A stretch of 64,000 nucleotides of DNA. Origin: Lautropia sp. SCN 69-89 (GTDB taxonomy: Bacteria; Pseudomonadota; Gammaproteobacteria; Burkholderiales; Burkholderiaceae_E). Position numbers and translations under genes: made by a program. The stretch is taken from contig MEED01000008.1 in assembly GCA_001724855.1 (NCBI GenBank), positions 117,938 to 181,937 of the forward strand, written 5' to 3'. Below, in pieces: positions 16,881-27,741 of the stretch (positions are counted from its first letter, which is position 1; each line of letters begins with the position of its first letter). The notes under the pieces are model-generated. The model did no database searches, was not told the origin of the DNA, and saw only the letters and a list, made by a program, of their open reading frames with translations.

Positions 16881-16954
16881 TGGAGGCGGAGGTCGGAATC
16901 GAACCGGCGTACACGGCTTTGCAGGCCGCTGCATAACCACTCTGCCACCCCGCC
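16881..16954 (-). tRNA. tRNA-Cys (GCA)
   Basis: It reads GGCGGGGTGGCAGAGTGG at the 5' end, the anticodon loop CTGCAAA (GCA), the T loop GGTTCGATTCC, and the acceptor strand CTCCGCC with T as base 73 and an encoded CCA. The 7-bp acceptor stem pairs with one G-U. Length is 74 nt. It follows tRNA-Gly with a terminator-like hairpin between them. Confidence 0.93.
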
Positions 16955-16996
16955 GGGTGGGCTCGCCGCGCCGCAAGAGCTGCGTGCGGCTCGCAA

Positions 16997-17022
16997 GAAA
17001 AAGGGAAGCGCGGGCTTCCCTT
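16997..17022 (-). terminator. Intrinsic terminator after tRNA-Gly
   Basis: On the minus strand AAGGGAAG and CTTCCCTT form an 8-bp stem around CCCGCG, followed by a run of T. It lies 8 bases past the tRNA-Gly 3' end and before tRNA-Cys, so tRNA-Cys is reached only by read-through or from an unseen promoter. Confidence 0.7.
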
Positions 17023-17029
17023 CAGGAAC

Positions 17030-17105
17030 TGGAGCGGGAGACGAGTCTCGAACTCGCGACCTCAACCTTGGCAAGGTTGCGCTCTACCAACTGAGCTACT
17101 CCCGC
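17030..17105 (-). tRNA. tRNA-Gly (GCC)
   Basis: It reads GCGGGAGTAGCTCAGTTGG at the 5' end, anticodon loop TTGCCAA (GCC), T loop AGTTCGAGACT, and acceptor strand CTCCCGC with T as base 73 and an encoded CCA. Length is 76 nt and all arms pair. pgsA followed by tRNA-Gly and tRNA-Cys is also the order in E. coli (pgsA-glyW-cysT). Confidence 0.95.
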
Positions 17106-17121
17106 GCGCTGAAAGCCCGCA

Positions 17122-17149
17122 ATTATAGCTTGGCGATGCATGGTGTCAA
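17122..17149 (-). promoter_or_regulatory. Consensus sigma-70 promoter for the tRNA genes
   Basis: On the minus strand TTGACA (17149-17144) and TATAAT (17127-17122) are both perfect, with a 16-bp spacer. The predicted transcription start is near 17115, ten bases before tRNA-Gly. It lies in the gap after pgsA. Such strong promoters are expected for stable RNA. Confidence 0.8.
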
Positions 17150-17184
17150 ACCGCGGGATCGTCCGCCGCCGACCCGGTTGGCCT

Positions 17185-17766
17185 CTACCCCTGGCCACCA
17201 TGGCGGCCGCCGTCGCGCAGCACCGGCCAGGCGCGGCGCAGGTAGTACAGCATCGACCAGACCGTCAGGACCGCCGCGGCCCAGATCAGCCAGGTTCCCG
17301 GCCGGTGCGTGTGGAACAGCCCGTCGATGCGCGCGTCGTAGAGCAGCATCGGGATCGCGACCAGTTGCGCCACGGTCTTGAACTTGCCGATCGAGTGCAC
17401 CGCGACGCTGGCGCGCGCGCCCATCTGCGCCATCCATTCGCGCAGCGCCGAGATCGTCAGCTCGCGCCCGACGATGATCGCCGCGACGACCGGATCGACA
17501 CGGCCCAGGTCGACCAGCATCACCAGCGCGACGCAGACGATCAGCTTGTCGGCGACCGGATCGAGGAAGGCGCCGAAGGCCGAGGTCTGGCCCCAGCGCC
17601 GCGCGAGCCAGCCGTCGAGCCAGTCGGTGATCGCGGCGGCCACGAAGAGCACGGTAGCCAGCAGGTTCTGCGTGAACGGCGGTACCGGCAGGAAGAACAC
17701 GGCCACCAGCAGCGGTATGGCGATTACGCGCGTCCAGGTGAGCAGCGTCGGGAGGTTCCAGTGCAT
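17185..17766 (-). CDS. pgsA: CDP-diacylglycerol--glycerol-3-phosphate 3-phosphatidyltransferase
   Basis: The enzyme makes phosphatidylglycerol phosphate at the inner membrane, the committed step to phosphatidylglycerol and cardiolipin. The 193-residue protein starts MHWNLPTLLTWTRVIAIPLL and carries the CDP-alcohol phosphatidyltransferase motif DGWLARRWGQTSAFGAFLD...D near residues 52-75. Four to five membrane segments are visible. An upstream in-frame start would run into the uvrC end and is rejected. It lies 52 bases past uvrC, an arrangement common in proteobacteria. Confidence 0.93.
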   Translation of the reverse strand: MHWNLPTLLTWTRVIAIPLLVAVFFLPVPPFTQNLLATVLFVAAAITDWLDGWLARRWGQTSAFGAFLDPVADKLIVCVALVMLVDLGRVDPVVAAIIVGRELTISALREWMAQMGARASVAVHSIGKFKTVAQLVAIPMLLYDARIDGLFHTHRPGTWLIWAAAVLTVWSMLYYLRRAWPVLRDGGRHGGQG

Positions 17767-17818
17767 GGCTCGGGCCGGGGGCCGCGGCCCGGGGCGTCCG
17801 GCCGCAACCGCACCGGCG

Positions 17819-19714
17819 TCAGTGCAGTCGTCGATAGATTTCTTCGGCAAGCGCGCGGGAGACGCCTTCCACCGAGGCGAGATCGTCGACGCTTGCCGCC
17901 ATGATGCCACGCAGCCCGCCGAAGCGGGCGAGCAGGCGCTGGCGGCGCTTCGGTCCGATGCCGTCGATCTCGTCGAGCCGCGAGCCCTTGCGCGCCTTCG
18001 CGCGGCGCGAGCGCATGCCGGTGATCGCGAAGCGATGCGCCTCGTCGCGGATCTGCGCGACCAGCATCAGTGCGGCCGAATCGCGCCCGGGCGCGATCGG
18101 CGCCCGCCCGTCGGCGAACACCAGCGTCTCCAGCCCGACCTTGCGCCCCTCGCCCTTGGCCACGCCCACCAGCACCGAGATGTCCGCCCCCAGCTCCTCG
18201 AATACCTGCCGCGCCGCGCCGACCTGCGTCGTGCCGCCATCGATCAGCACGATGTCGGGCAGCGGGGCGTCGGAATAGCGGCGGGTGAGCACCTGGCGCA
18301 TCGCCGCCGGATCGTCGCCGCCGACGATGTCCTCGATGTTGAAGCGGCGGTACTCGCCGCGCTGCATCGCGTGATGCTGGTAGACGACGCACGAGGCCTG
18401 CGTCGCCTCGCCCATCGTGTGGCTGATGTCGAAGCACTCGATGCGCAGCCGGTCGAGGTCGCCGCCGTCGTCCAGCCCGAGCAGGCGCGCCAGTTCGCGG
18501 GTGCGCTCCTTCTGCGACCCCTCCTCCGAGAGCAGCCGCGCGATGGCCAGCTGCGCGTTCTGCCGGGCGAGGTCCAGCCATTCGCGGCGCATGCCCTGCG
18601 GCTGCCGGATCCACTGCACCGGGTGGCCGGCCTGCTGCTGCAGCCAGTCGAGCAGCGCCTCGTCGGGCGCCGGGCCGTCGACCACCAGCACCGGCGGCAC
18701 CGGCATGCCGTCGTAATGCTGCGCGACGAAGGCCTCGACGATCTCCGCGGGCGTGGCCGCCACGCCGCCCTCGGCCGCATGCACCGGGAAGCTCGGCTTG
18801 TCGCCCAGGTGCCGGCCGCCGCGCACCATCGCCAGGTTCACGCAGGCGCGCCCGCCGCGCACCACCGCGACGATGATGTCGGCGTCCACGTCCTGCCCGG
18901 CCTCCATCGACTGGCGCGACTGCATCCGCGCCAGGGCGCTGAGCCGGTCGCGCAGCTGCGCGGCCTCCTCGAAACGCAGCTCGGCCGCCGCGGCGTGCAT
19001 CTTCGCCTCGATCGCGGCGAGCACCTCGCGGTGCCCGCCCTGCAGGAAGCGCACCGCGGCTTCGACGTCCTCGGCGTACGCGCGCTGGTCGATCAGCCCC
19101 ACGCAGGGCGCACTGCAGCGGCCGATCTGGTGGAGCAGGCACGGCCGGGAACGATTCGCGAACACCGAGTCCTCGCAGGTACGCAGCCGGAACACCTTCT
19201 GCAGGGCCTGGATCGCCTCGCGCACCGACCAGGCGTTCGGATACGGGCCGAAGTAGCGATTGCGCTTGTCGACCGCGCCACGGTAATAGACGATGCGAGG
19301 GAACGCGTGTCCGGTCAGCTTCAGGTACGGATACGACTTGTCGTCGCGGAACAGGATGTTGTAGCGCGGCGCTGCGGTCTTGATCAGGTTGTTCTCGAGC
19401 AGCAGCGCCTCGGCCTCGGATCGCGTGACCGTGATCTCCACCCGCTCGACGCGCTCGAGCATGTGCGCGATGCGCGGGCTCTGCTGGCTGCGCGTGAAAT
19501 ACGAGGACACGCGCTTCTTCAGGTCGCGCGCCTTGCCGACGTAGAGCACCGCGTCGCCCGCGCCGATCATCCGGTAGACGCCCGGCCGGTTCGGCAGGCG
19601 CGCGAGGAAGTCGCGCAGGTCGAACGGCGGCGGCGACTCGGCCTGCTCCCGAGGCGACGCGCCCGGCTCGTCCGGCTGCGCGCCGGGCTCCCGCGGATCT
19701 TCTTCGCCGGCCAC
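17819..19714 (-). CDS. uvrC: Excinuclease ABC subunit C
   Basis: UvrC cuts the damaged DNA strand on both sides in nucleotide excision repair with UvrA and UvrB. The 631-residue protein has an N-terminal low-complexity extension (1-30), the GIY-YIG nuclease domain ([20 protein letters not shown], about 43-62), a UVR domain near 230 ([20 protein letters not shown]), an RNase H-like nuclease domain ([26 protein letters not shown]) and a C-terminal helix-hairpin-helix pair ([25 protein letters not shown]). It is complete. Confidence 0.95.
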   Translation of the reverse strand: MAGEEDPREPGAQPDEPGASPREQAESPPPFDLRDFLARLPNRPGVYRMIGAGDAVLYVGKARDLKKRVSSYFTRSQQSPRIAHMLERVERVEITVTRSEAEALLLENNLIKTAAPRYNILFRDDKSYPYLKLTGHAFPRIVYYRGAVDKRNRYFGPYPNAWSVREAIQALQKVFRLRTCEDSVFANRSRPCLLHQIGRCSAPCVGLIDQRAYAEDVEAAVRFLQGGHREVLAAIEAKMHAAAAELRFEEAAQLRDRLSALARMQSRQSMEAGQDVDADIIVAVVRGGRACVNLAMVRGGRHLGDKPSFPVHAAEGGVAATPAEIVEAFVAQHYDGMPVPPVLVVDGPAPDEALLDWLQQQAGHPVQWIRQPQGMRREWLDLARQNAQLAIARLLSEEGSQKERTRELARLLGLDDGGDLDRLRIECFDISHTMGEATQASCVVYQHHAMQRGEYRRFNIEDIVGGDDPAAMRQVLTRRYSDAPLPDIVLIDGGTTQVGAARQVFEELGADISVLVGVAKGEGRKVGLETLVFADGRAPIAPGRDSAALMLVAQIRDEAHRFAITGMRSRRAKARKGSRLDEIDGIGPKRRQRLLARFGGLRGIMAASVDDLASVEGVSRALAEEIYRRLH

Positions 19715-19728
19715 TGGCTACCGCGCGC

Positions 19729-20724
19729 TCAGCGGCGAAACAGCGCCTTCAGCCGTCGCGCGAAGCGCGGCGACGGGCTCCAGTCGAGTCCGTCGAGCAG
19801 CTGGTCGGCCAGGTCGGGGCGATTGCACACCAGCACCATGTCGCAGCCGGCGGCGAGCGCCGCCCGTCCGCGCGCGACGATGTCGCCGGCGACCGAGGCC
19901 CCCTCCATCGTGAGGTCGTCGCTGAAGACGAGTCCCTGGAAGCCGAGCTTGCGGCGCAGGATGTCGCGCAGCCAGCGTCGCGAGAAGCCGGCCGGCAGTG
20001 CGTCGACCTGCGGGTAGACCACGTGTGCCGGCATCACCGAGAGCAGTGCGTCGCCCAGCCAGCCGTACGGCGCGGCGTCGGCGGACAGCAGCGTCTCCAG
20101 GTCGCGTTCGTCGGTGGGCAACGCCACGTGCGAATCGGCATGCGCCCAGCCGTGCCCGGGGAAATGCTTGCCGCAATTGGCCATGCCGGCCAGCAGCAGC
20201 CCGTGCGCGAGGCAGCGCGCGAGCATCGCCACGACGCGCGGGTCGGCGTGCAGCGCCCGGTCGCCGATCACCTGCGAGCGGCCCCAGTCGAGGTCGAGCA
20301 CCGGCGTGAAGCTCAGGTCGACGCCCACCTCGCGCAGCTCGGTGCCGATCGTCTGGCCGACCTCGGTGGCGCGCCGGCAGGCGCCGAGCACGTCGCGATC
20401 CCAGAGCTGGCCGAGCTCGCGCATCGGCGGCAGCCGCGTGAAGCCCTTCTGGAAGCGCTGCACCCGCCCGCCCTCGTGGTCGACGCAGATCAGCAGCCTG
20501 GGTCGCCGCAGCGCGTGGATCTCGTCGCACAGCCGTGCGAGCTGCTTGCGCGACTCGAAGTTGCGCGCGAACAGGATCACTCCGCCCACCAGCGGATGCA
20601 TGAGCCGCTCGCGCTCGGCCGCGTCGAGCGCCGTCCCCTGCACGTCGATCACCACCGGACCGCGGGGCTGCTTCGCACGCTCGCCGGGCGCCTCCAGCCC
20701 TTCTTCCGCCACCGCCAGCTCCAT
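19729..20724 (-). CDS. nagZ: Beta-N-acetylhexosaminidase
   Basis: This glycoside hydrolase family 3 enzyme removes N-acetylglucosamine from cell-wall fragments in the cytoplasm (peptidoglycan recycling). The 331-residue protein has LICVDHEGGRVQRF near 80, the catalytic His loop KHFPGHGWAHADSH near 187 and the nucleophile Asp in VFSDDLTMEGA near 268. A 20-residue extension precedes the usual start. The ATG overlaps the acpS stop by one base, so the two are coupled. Confidence 0.93.
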   Translation of the reverse strand: MELAVAEEGLEAPGERAKQPRGPVVIDVQGTALDAAERERLMHPLVGGVILFARNFESRKQLARLCDEIHALRRPRLLICVDHEGGRVQRFQKGFTRLPPMRELGQLWDRDVLGACRRATEVGQTIGTELREVGVDLSFTPVLDLDWGRSQVIGDRALHADPRVVAMLARCLAHGLLLAGMANCGKHFPGHGWAHADSHVALPTDERDLETLLSADAAPYGWLGDALLSVMPAHVVYPQVDALPAGFSRRWLRDILRRKLGFQGLVFSDDLTMEGASVAGDIVARGRAALAAGCDMVLVCNRPDLADQLLDGLDWSPSPRFARRLKALFRR

Positions 20725-21131
20725 CAGTGCCGCTCCTGCTCGAGGATCACGAATGCCACCGCGCTGTCGACCTCGTCCGACAGCGAGACGTGCGCGACCA
20801 GCCCGCGCTCGCGCAGGTACGGCTCGAGTTCGTTGCGCGCCCGCGCCACCGGCCTGCCGCGCGCGTCGTTGAGCACCTGCAGCGACTGCAGCGTCATCGG
20901 CGCGCGCAGCCCCAGACCGAGCGCCTTGGAGAACGCTTCCTTGGCGGCGAAGCGCTTGGCGAGGTAGCGCGCGGCGTAAGCGTTGCCGTGGCCGGTCTTG
21001 CCGAGGCGGCGGCCGTATTCGGCGAGCTCGTCGGGCCCGAGCACGCGCCGCGCGAAGCGCTCGCCGTACCGGTCGAGCAGGCCCTGCACCCGCTCGACCA
21101 TCACGATGTCGGTGCCGATGCCGTAGATCAT
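20724..21131 (-). CDS. acpS: Holo-[acyl-carrier-protein] synthase
   Basis: AcpS transfers the phosphopantetheine arm of CoA to the acyl carrier protein. The 135-residue protein starts [15 protein letters not shown], with the metal-binding Asp8, and has [14 protein letters not shown] with the second metal ligand Glu, then [18 protein letters not shown]. Length is normal. It overlaps pdxJ by 4 bases. Its substrate acpP lies 10 kb away in this window and has an odd deletion. Confidence 0.95.
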   Translation of the reverse strand: MIYGIGTDIVMVERVQGLLDRYGERFARRVLGPDELAEYGRRLGKTGHGNAYAARYLAKRFAAKEAFSKALGLGLRAPMTLQSLQVLNDARGRPVARARNELEPYLRERGLVAHVSLSDEVDSAVAFVILEQERH

Positions 21132-21886
21132 GCGGCGTATTCCGCGGCGCCCTCGCGGATCAGCCGCTTCATTTCGCGCACCGCCTCGCGCATCCCGGTG
21201 AACAGCGCGCGCGAGACGATCGCGTGGCCGATGTGCAGCTCGCGCACGCCCGGCAGCGCGGCCACCGGCTGCACGTTGAAGTAGTTCAGCGCATGCCCGG
21301 CGTTGAAGCGCATCCCCAGCGCGCGGACCGCCTCGCCCGCCTCGCGCAGCCGCGCCAGCTCGGCGAGCACCGCGGCGCCCTGCGCGTCGCGCCCCTGCGA
21401 ATGGAGGGCGTGCGCGTACGGGCCGGTGTGCAGCTCGCAGACGCGCGCGCCGATGCGCGCGGCGGCCTCGACCTGGCGCAACTCGGCGTCGATGAACACG
21501 CTGGTCACGATGCCGGCGTCGGCCAGCGTCGACACCACCTGCGCCAGCCGCCCGGCCTGCGAGACGATGTCCAGCCCTCCTTCGGTGGTGATCTCGTGGC
21601 GCCCTTCGGGGACGAGCATCGCCATCTCCGGGCGCAGCTGCAGCGCGATGCCGACCATCTCGTCGGTGGCCGCCATCTCGAGGTTCAGCTTGATGTGCGT
21701 GAGCTCGCGCAGCCGCCGCACGTCGGCGTCCTGGATGTGGCGGCGGTCTTCGCGCAGGTGCACCGTGATGCCGTCGGCGCCGCCCAGGTGCGCCTCGACC
21801 GCCGCCCAGACCGGATCGGGTTCGTAGGTGCGACGCGCCTGTCGCACGGTGGCGACGTGGTCGATGTTGACGCCGAGTTCGATCAT
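21128..21886 (-). CDS. pdxJ: Pyridoxine 5'-phosphate synthase
   Basis: PdxJ condenses 3-amino-2-oxopropyl phosphate with deoxyxylulose phosphate to form pyridoxine phosphate. The 252-residue protein starts [20 protein letters not shown] and has [42 protein letters not shown] and the closing [13 protein letters not shown]. All expected active-site Glu and His residues are present. The ATG at 21886 is chosen because the frame upstream is an out-of-frame shadow of recO. Confidence 0.95.
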   Translation of the reverse strand: MIELGVNIDHVATVRQARRTYEPDPVWAAVEAHLGGADGITVHLREDRRHIQDADVRRLRELTHIKLNLEMAATDEMVGIALQLRPEMAMLVPEGRHEITTEGGLDIVSQAGRLAQVVSTLADAGIVTSVFIDAELRQVEAAARIGARVCELHTGPYAHALHSQGRDAQGAAVLAELARLREAGEAVRALGMRFNAGHALNYFNVQPVAALPGVRELHIGHAIVSRALFTGMREAVREMKRLIREGAAEYAA

Positions 21887-21924
21887 GGCGGGCGGTTCCG
21901 GGCCTCGGGGCCGAAGGCGGTTGC

Positions 21925-22644
21925 TCAGAGCTTCTGCAGGTCGATCAGGATCTGCCGGGTGTTCAGCGGCGCGCCCTCCAGGTGGTGCGAGAGGATCGCG
22001 CGCATCAGGTATTTTGCCTGTTGGCGACCCTCGGGGGACGCGAATCGCCCCGTTGCCAGCGCGCCGAGCGTCGCGCCGCTGATCGTCGCCTCGCCGTTGC
22101 CGCCGCGCGCCGGGTCCTCGGCGACGAAGCCGTCCGACGGGCTCCATCGATAGCGCCGATCGGGCTCGATCGGCCTGCCGGCCGCGTCGTGCCCGAGATC
22201 GGGCGCGTAGCCGATCTCGCGCAGCAGCTGCCATTCGAAGCGGCGTAGTGTCTCGTCGAGCGCCGAGCCTTCGGCGAGCCGGGCGATCGCTTCGCCGTAG
22301 GCATCGAACAGAGGCGGATGCGGGTCTTCGCGCGCAAGCAGGCGCATCAGCAGCTCGTTCAGGTAGAACGCGCACAGCAGTGCGTCGCCCTGCGGGGCCT
22401 CCTGGCCGCCGGTCCACTCGACCCCGGTGAGCGTGCGCAGCTCGCGCCGTCCCGTGTAGGCCACCAGCAGCGGCTGGAACTGCAGAAGCACCGCCCGCAG
22501 CGTCGAGCGCGGACGCTTGGCGCCCTTGGCAACGGCCGCGATCCGGCCGTGCTCGCGGGTGAACAGGTCGACGATCAGGCTGGTTTCCCGGTATGGCGTC
22601 GAGTGCAGCAGCCAGGCCGGTTCCGGCGTCCTACTCGTAGCCAT
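21925..22644 (-). CDS. recO: DNA repair protein RecO
   Basis: RecO anneals DNA and loads RecA with RecR in the RecF pathway. The 239-residue protein has the N-terminal OB fold ([38 protein letters not shown]) and the helical C-terminal part ending [21 protein letters not shown]. The four-cysteine zinc site of some RecO proteins is absent, as in other betaproteobacteria. It overlaps the end of era by 14 bases. Confidence 0.93.
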   Translation of the reverse strand: MATSRTPEPAWLLHSTPYRETSLIVDLFTREHGRIAAVAKGAKRPRSTLRAVLLQFQPLLVAYTGRRELRTLTGVEWTGGQEAPQGDALLCAFYLNELLMRLLAREDPHPPLFDAYGEAIARLAEGSALDETLRRFEWQLLREIGYAPDLGHDAAGRPIEPDRRYRWSPSDGFVAEDPARGGNGEATISGATLGALATGRFASPEGRQQAKYLMRAILSHHLEGAPLNTRQILIDLQKL

Positions 22645-23509
22645 AGGCCCGCAGGCTCTGCTCCGTGCTCGCCCAGCCGGACTTCACCTTGACGAACAGC
22701 TCGAGGTACACCTTGGTCCCGAACAGTTTCTCCAGGTCGATGCGCGCCTCGGTCGCGATGCGCTTGATCCGCTCGCCGCGCGCGCCCAGGACGATCGGCT
22801 TCTGGCTTTCGCGATCGACCAGGATCGCCGCATGCACGCGGCGCAGCTTCGGCGATTCCTCGAAGCGCTCGATCTCGACGGTGCTGGCGTAGGGCAACTC
22901 GTCGCCGAGCTGGCGAAACAGCTTCTCGCGGATCAATTCGGCCGCGAGGAAGCGTTCGCTGCGATCGGTGAGCGCGTCGGCCTCGTAGCGCGCCGGCCCC
23001 TCGGGCAGGCGCGCCGCGCACAGGTCGAGCAGCAGGTCGACCTGGCGCCCGGTGCGCGCGCTGATCGGCACCACTTCGTCGAATTCACGCACGCGCCGGG
23101 CCTGCTCGACCAGCGCCATCAGCCGCGCCTTGTCGGCGACCGCGTCGATCTTGTTCACCGCCAGCAGCACCGGCCGGTCCGAGGGCAGCAACCGCGCGAT
23201 CTGCTCGTCGGCCTGCGTCCAGCGGCGGCCGTCGCACATCAGCACCACCACGTCGGCATCCTCGGCCACCTGCAGCGCCGTGCGGTTCAGCACGCGGGCG
23301 AGCGCCCCGCCGGTGCGCGTCTGGTAGCCGGGGCTGTCGAGGAACAGCAGCTGCGCGTCGGGCCGCGTCACGACGCCGACGATGCGATGGCGCGTGGTCT
23401 GCGGCCGGTCGGAGGTGATCGAGAGCTTCTGCCCGACCAGGCGGTTCAGCAGCGTCGACTTCCCGACGTTGGGACGGCCGACGATCGCGACATGCCCGCA
23501 GCGGAACAT
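22631..23509 (-). CDS. era: GTPase Era
   Basis: Era is a GTPase that helps mature 16S rRNA and the small ribosomal subunit. The 292-residue protein has G1 GRPNVGKST near residue 11, G3 DSPG (Leu-Phe-Leu-Asp-Ser-Pro-Gly), G4 NKID and G5 ISA, and the KH domain with GARGERIKRIATEAR. The ATG at 23509 fits the usual N-terminus; longer in-frame versions read low-complexity sequence from the rnc tail. It lies 37 bases after rnc, the classical rnc-era pair. Confidence 0.93.
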   Translation of the reverse strand: MFRCGHVAIVGRPNVGKSTLLNRLVGQKLSITSDRPQTTRHRIVGVVTRPDAQLLFLDSPGYQTRTGGALARVLNRTALQVAEDADVVVLMCDGRRWTQADEQIARLLPSDRPVLLAVNKIDAVADKARLMALVEQARRVREFDEVVPISARTGRQVDLLLDLCAARLPEGPARYEADALTDRSERFLAAELIREKLFRQLGDELPYASTVEIERFEESPKLRRVHAAILVDRESQKPIVLGARGERIKRIATEARIDLEKLFGTKVYLELFVKVKSGWASTEQSLRAYGYE

Positions 23510-23546
23510 CCGGAAGTCCGTCGGAGGGGGATCGAAGCCGCGCCGC

Positions 23547-24446
23547 TCAGGCGGCGCGTGCGGGGCGCGGATCCTCGAGGCTGGCCGCCCGCGGCGGCGC
23601 CAGCGCCGCGCCAGCCTCGTCGGACGACGCGTCGTCGCCGTGCGTGCCGGCTCGCGGCCCGGCGTCTGTCGCAGGCTGGCCGGCCACGGCGTCCGCCGCA
23701 GCTTTGCCGGCTGGCGCGCCCTGCGCGGCCGCACGCGCGCCGCGCGGCGCCCGCGGTCGACGGCCCCCCGCCGGCACCAGCGCCTGCGCCGCGTCGAGTG
23801 CGCCGCGCGCGGCGGCCTGCTCGGCCGCGCGCCGGCTGGCGCCACTGCCCAGCACCTGGATCTTCAGTTTGGGGATCGCGCACTCGACCTCGAACACCTG
23901 GTTGTGCGCGGCGCCGTGCGTGGCCACCACCGCGTAGACCGGCAGTGGAAGCTTCTTGCCCTGCAGGTATTCCTGCAGCAGGGTCTTCGCATCCTTGCCG
24001 AGGGTGCGCGGATCGACCGTCTCGAGCACCGGACGGTATAACGCGACGATCACCGATTGCGCAGCCTCGAAGCCCGCGTCGAGGAACACCGCGCCGACGA
24101 TGGCCTCGAGCGTGTCGCCGAGGATCGACGGGCGTCGGAAACCGCCGCTCTTCAGTTCGCCTTCGCCCAGCAGCAGGTACTGGCTCAGGCCAATGCGCTG
24201 CGCGATCTCGTACAGCGACTGCTGCTTGACCAGGTTGGCGCGCAGCCGCGACAGGTCGCCCTCGTCGATGCGCCCGAAGTGGCGATACAGCATCGCCGCC
24301 ACCACGCAGTTCAGCACCGAGTCGCCGAGGAACTCCAGGCGCTCGTTGTTCGGCTGTCCGTGGCTGCGATGCGTCAACGCCTGCCGCAGCAGCGAAGCAT
24401 CGGCGAAGCGATGCCCGAGTTGCTGCTGCAGGTCGTCGAGACTCAT
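23547..24446 (-). CDS. rnc: Ribonuclease III with a long C-terminal tail
   Basis: RNase III cuts double-stranded RNA, including rRNA precursors. The 299-residue protein has the signature [13 protein letters not shown] near 34-46, the second catalytic site [17 protein letters not shown] near 111, and a double-stranded RNA-binding domain at about 155-222. About 75 residues of Ala/Pro/Gly-rich tail follow, which E. coli RNase III (226 aa) lacks. Tails of this kind occur in other Burkholderiales. Confidence 0.93.
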   Translation of the reverse strand: MSLDDLQQQLGHRFADASLLRQALTHRSHGQPNNERLEFLGDSVLNCVVAAMLYRHFGRIDEGDLSRLRANLVKQQSLYEIAQRIGLSQYLLLGEGELKSGGFRRPSILGDTLEAIVGAVFLDAGFEAAQSVIVALYRPVLETVDPRTLGKDAKTLLQEYLQGKKLPLPVYAVVATHGAAHNQVFEVECAIPKLKIQVLGSGASRRAAEQAAARGALDAAQALVPAGGRRPRAPRGARAAAQGAPAGKAAADAVAGQPATDAGPRAGTHGDDASSDEAGAALAPPRAASLEDPRPARAA

Positions 24447-24459
24447 GGGGCGGCCCCCG

Positions 24460-24852
24460 TCATTGCGCGCTACCCCGGTACTCGATCACCAGCGAGGCCG
24501 GCCCGAACAGCGGGATGCGCTTCTCGTACTCGAACGAGATGACCGTGTGGCCGTCCGAACGCTTCTCCACCTGCAGGTCCTTGCCGGCGATCGACGTGAT
24601 GTCGTCGATCGCCGCGTAGCGATCGAACGCCACCTGGTAGTCGCGGATCGAGTTGCCGCCCGCGGTCGCGACCTTGGTGATCGCACTGCGGATCGCGTTG
24701 TACTCGAGCGCCGATGGCACCACCTTCATCACCAGCAGCGCCGCGAATGCGATCACCGCGCCGCCCAGAAGCAGGCCGATCAGCGACAGGCCGCGCTGCG
24801 CGCGGCGGCGGGTCGGTGCGGAAGCGGAAGACGCAGGGCCGTTCACGATCAT
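24460..24852 (-). CDS. DUF4845 membrane-anchored protein
   Basis: The product has 130 residues. After a short basic start it has one membrane segment ([31 protein letters not shown], about 20-45) that resembles a pilin-like N-terminus ([10 protein letters not shown]). The rest is a small soluble domain ([15 protein letters not shown]..., [14 protein letters not shown]). Its ATG overlaps the lepB stop (ATGA). DUF4845 genes sit between lepB and rnc in many betaproteobacteria. The function is not known. Confidence 0.85.
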   Translation of the reverse strand: MIVNGPASSASAPTRRRAQRGLSLIGLLLGGAVIAFAALLVMKVVPSALEYNAIRSAITKVATAGGNSIRDYQVAFDRYAAIDDITSIAGKDLQVEKRSDGHTVISFEYEKRIPLFGPASLVIEYRGSAQ

Positions 24853-25745
24853 TGGAAGCGTCCGATGCGGCTCAGGTCGCCGAAGTTCATCCAGATGAAG
24901 AACGCCTTGCCGACGATGTTGCGCTCGGGGACGAATCCCCAGAAGCGGCTGTCCAGGCTGTTCTCTCGGTTGTCGCCCATCACGAAGTAGTTGCCGGCCG
25001 GCACGGTGCAGGTCACGCCCCGGCTCAGGTAGTGGCACTGGTCGAAGTGGGGAAAGCGCAGCACAGGCTGAATGTCAGACGGTTTATCCAATTCTGTCAA
25101 TACCTTATGGGCGATATCTCCGATCTTTTCTGAGTATTGCGGATAGATCGCCAGGCGCCGCCGATCCTCGAATTCTCCGGCCGGCGCCAGCGGAACCTCG
25201 ACGCCGTTGATCGCCAAGCGCTTGTTTTCATACGATATTTTGTCACCGGGCAGGCCGATCACCCGCTTGATGTAGTCCACCGACGGGTCCTGGGGGAAGC
25301 GGAACACCATCACGTCGCCGCGCTGCGGCAAGCCGACGTCCAGCACCTTGACGTTGACGACCGGCAGGCGGACCCCGTAGCTGAACTTGTTCACCAGGAT
25401 CAGGTCGCCGACGAACAGCGTGGGAAGCATCGACTCCGACGGGATCTTGAACGGCTCGGCGACGAACGAGCGCAGCAGGAACACCACCGCGATCACCGGA
25501 AACAGCCCGGCCGTGTATTCGAGCCACAGCGGCTGCTTCTCGTGGGCGGCTCGCAGCCGCTGGCGTTCGGTGGCCACCGCGGAATCGCCCATCGACGCGC
25601 GCAGTCGCGCCGCGGCGTCGCGCTCGAAGCGCTGCAGCGCGTCCGCGGCGGCCCGCGCGCGCCGCCGCTGGAACACGAGGCGGTCGGCGAGCCAGGCGAC
25701 GAAGGTCAGCACCAGCAGCAGGAACAGGATCAGGGCGAAGTTCAT
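24849..25745 (-). CDS. lepB: Signal peptidase I
   Basis: The enzyme cleaves Sec and Tat signal peptides at the outer face of the inner membrane. The 298-residue protein has two N-terminal membrane segments (about 2-20 and 77-93), the catalytic Ser in PSESMLPTL, the general base Lys in DYIKRVIGLPGDKI and the GDNRENSLDSRFWG box. The start at 25745 opens the first membrane segment. A stretch at 25075-25245 (periplasmic insert) uses codons rare in the rest of the window and is locally AT-rich. Confidence 0.95.
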   Translation of the reverse strand: MNFALILFLLLVLTFVAWLADRLVFQRRRARAAADALQRFERDAAARLRASMGDSAVATERQRLRAAHEKQPLWLEYTAGLFPVIAVVFLLRSFVAEPFKIPSESMLPTLFVGDLILVNKFSYGVRLPVVNVKVLDVGLPQRGDVMVFRFPQDPSVDYIKRVIGLPGDKISYENKRLAINGVEVPLAPAGEFEDRRRLAIYPQYSEKIGDIAHKVLTELDKPSDIQPVLRFPHFDQCHYLSRGVTCTVPAGNYFVMGDNRENSLDSRFWGFVPERNIVGKAFFIWMNFGDLSRIGRFQ

Positions 25746-25780
25746 CGTTCTGGGTCTTCCGGTCGGTGCATCGGTGTCGT

Positions 25781-27574
<1,794 letters not shown>

Positions 27575-27741
27575 CGGGAAGCGGGGAAACGGGAACGCCG
27601 GCGAAGTCGCGCGGCAAACGAAAAGCGCGCCGGGGGCGCGCAGGGGCGGCCAATTCTAACAGCGGCGCGCCATGCGGCGCGCTGCGCCGCTCCATGGCCG
27701 AAATAACCGTCATGCCGCGACGCCCCCTTGCGGGGGCGATC

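Noticed and set aside
14351..16936. Long plus-strand open frame opposite livM, livH and livK
   Set aside because: No recognisable domain, His/Arg/Gln-rich composition, and it is antisense to the transporter operon.
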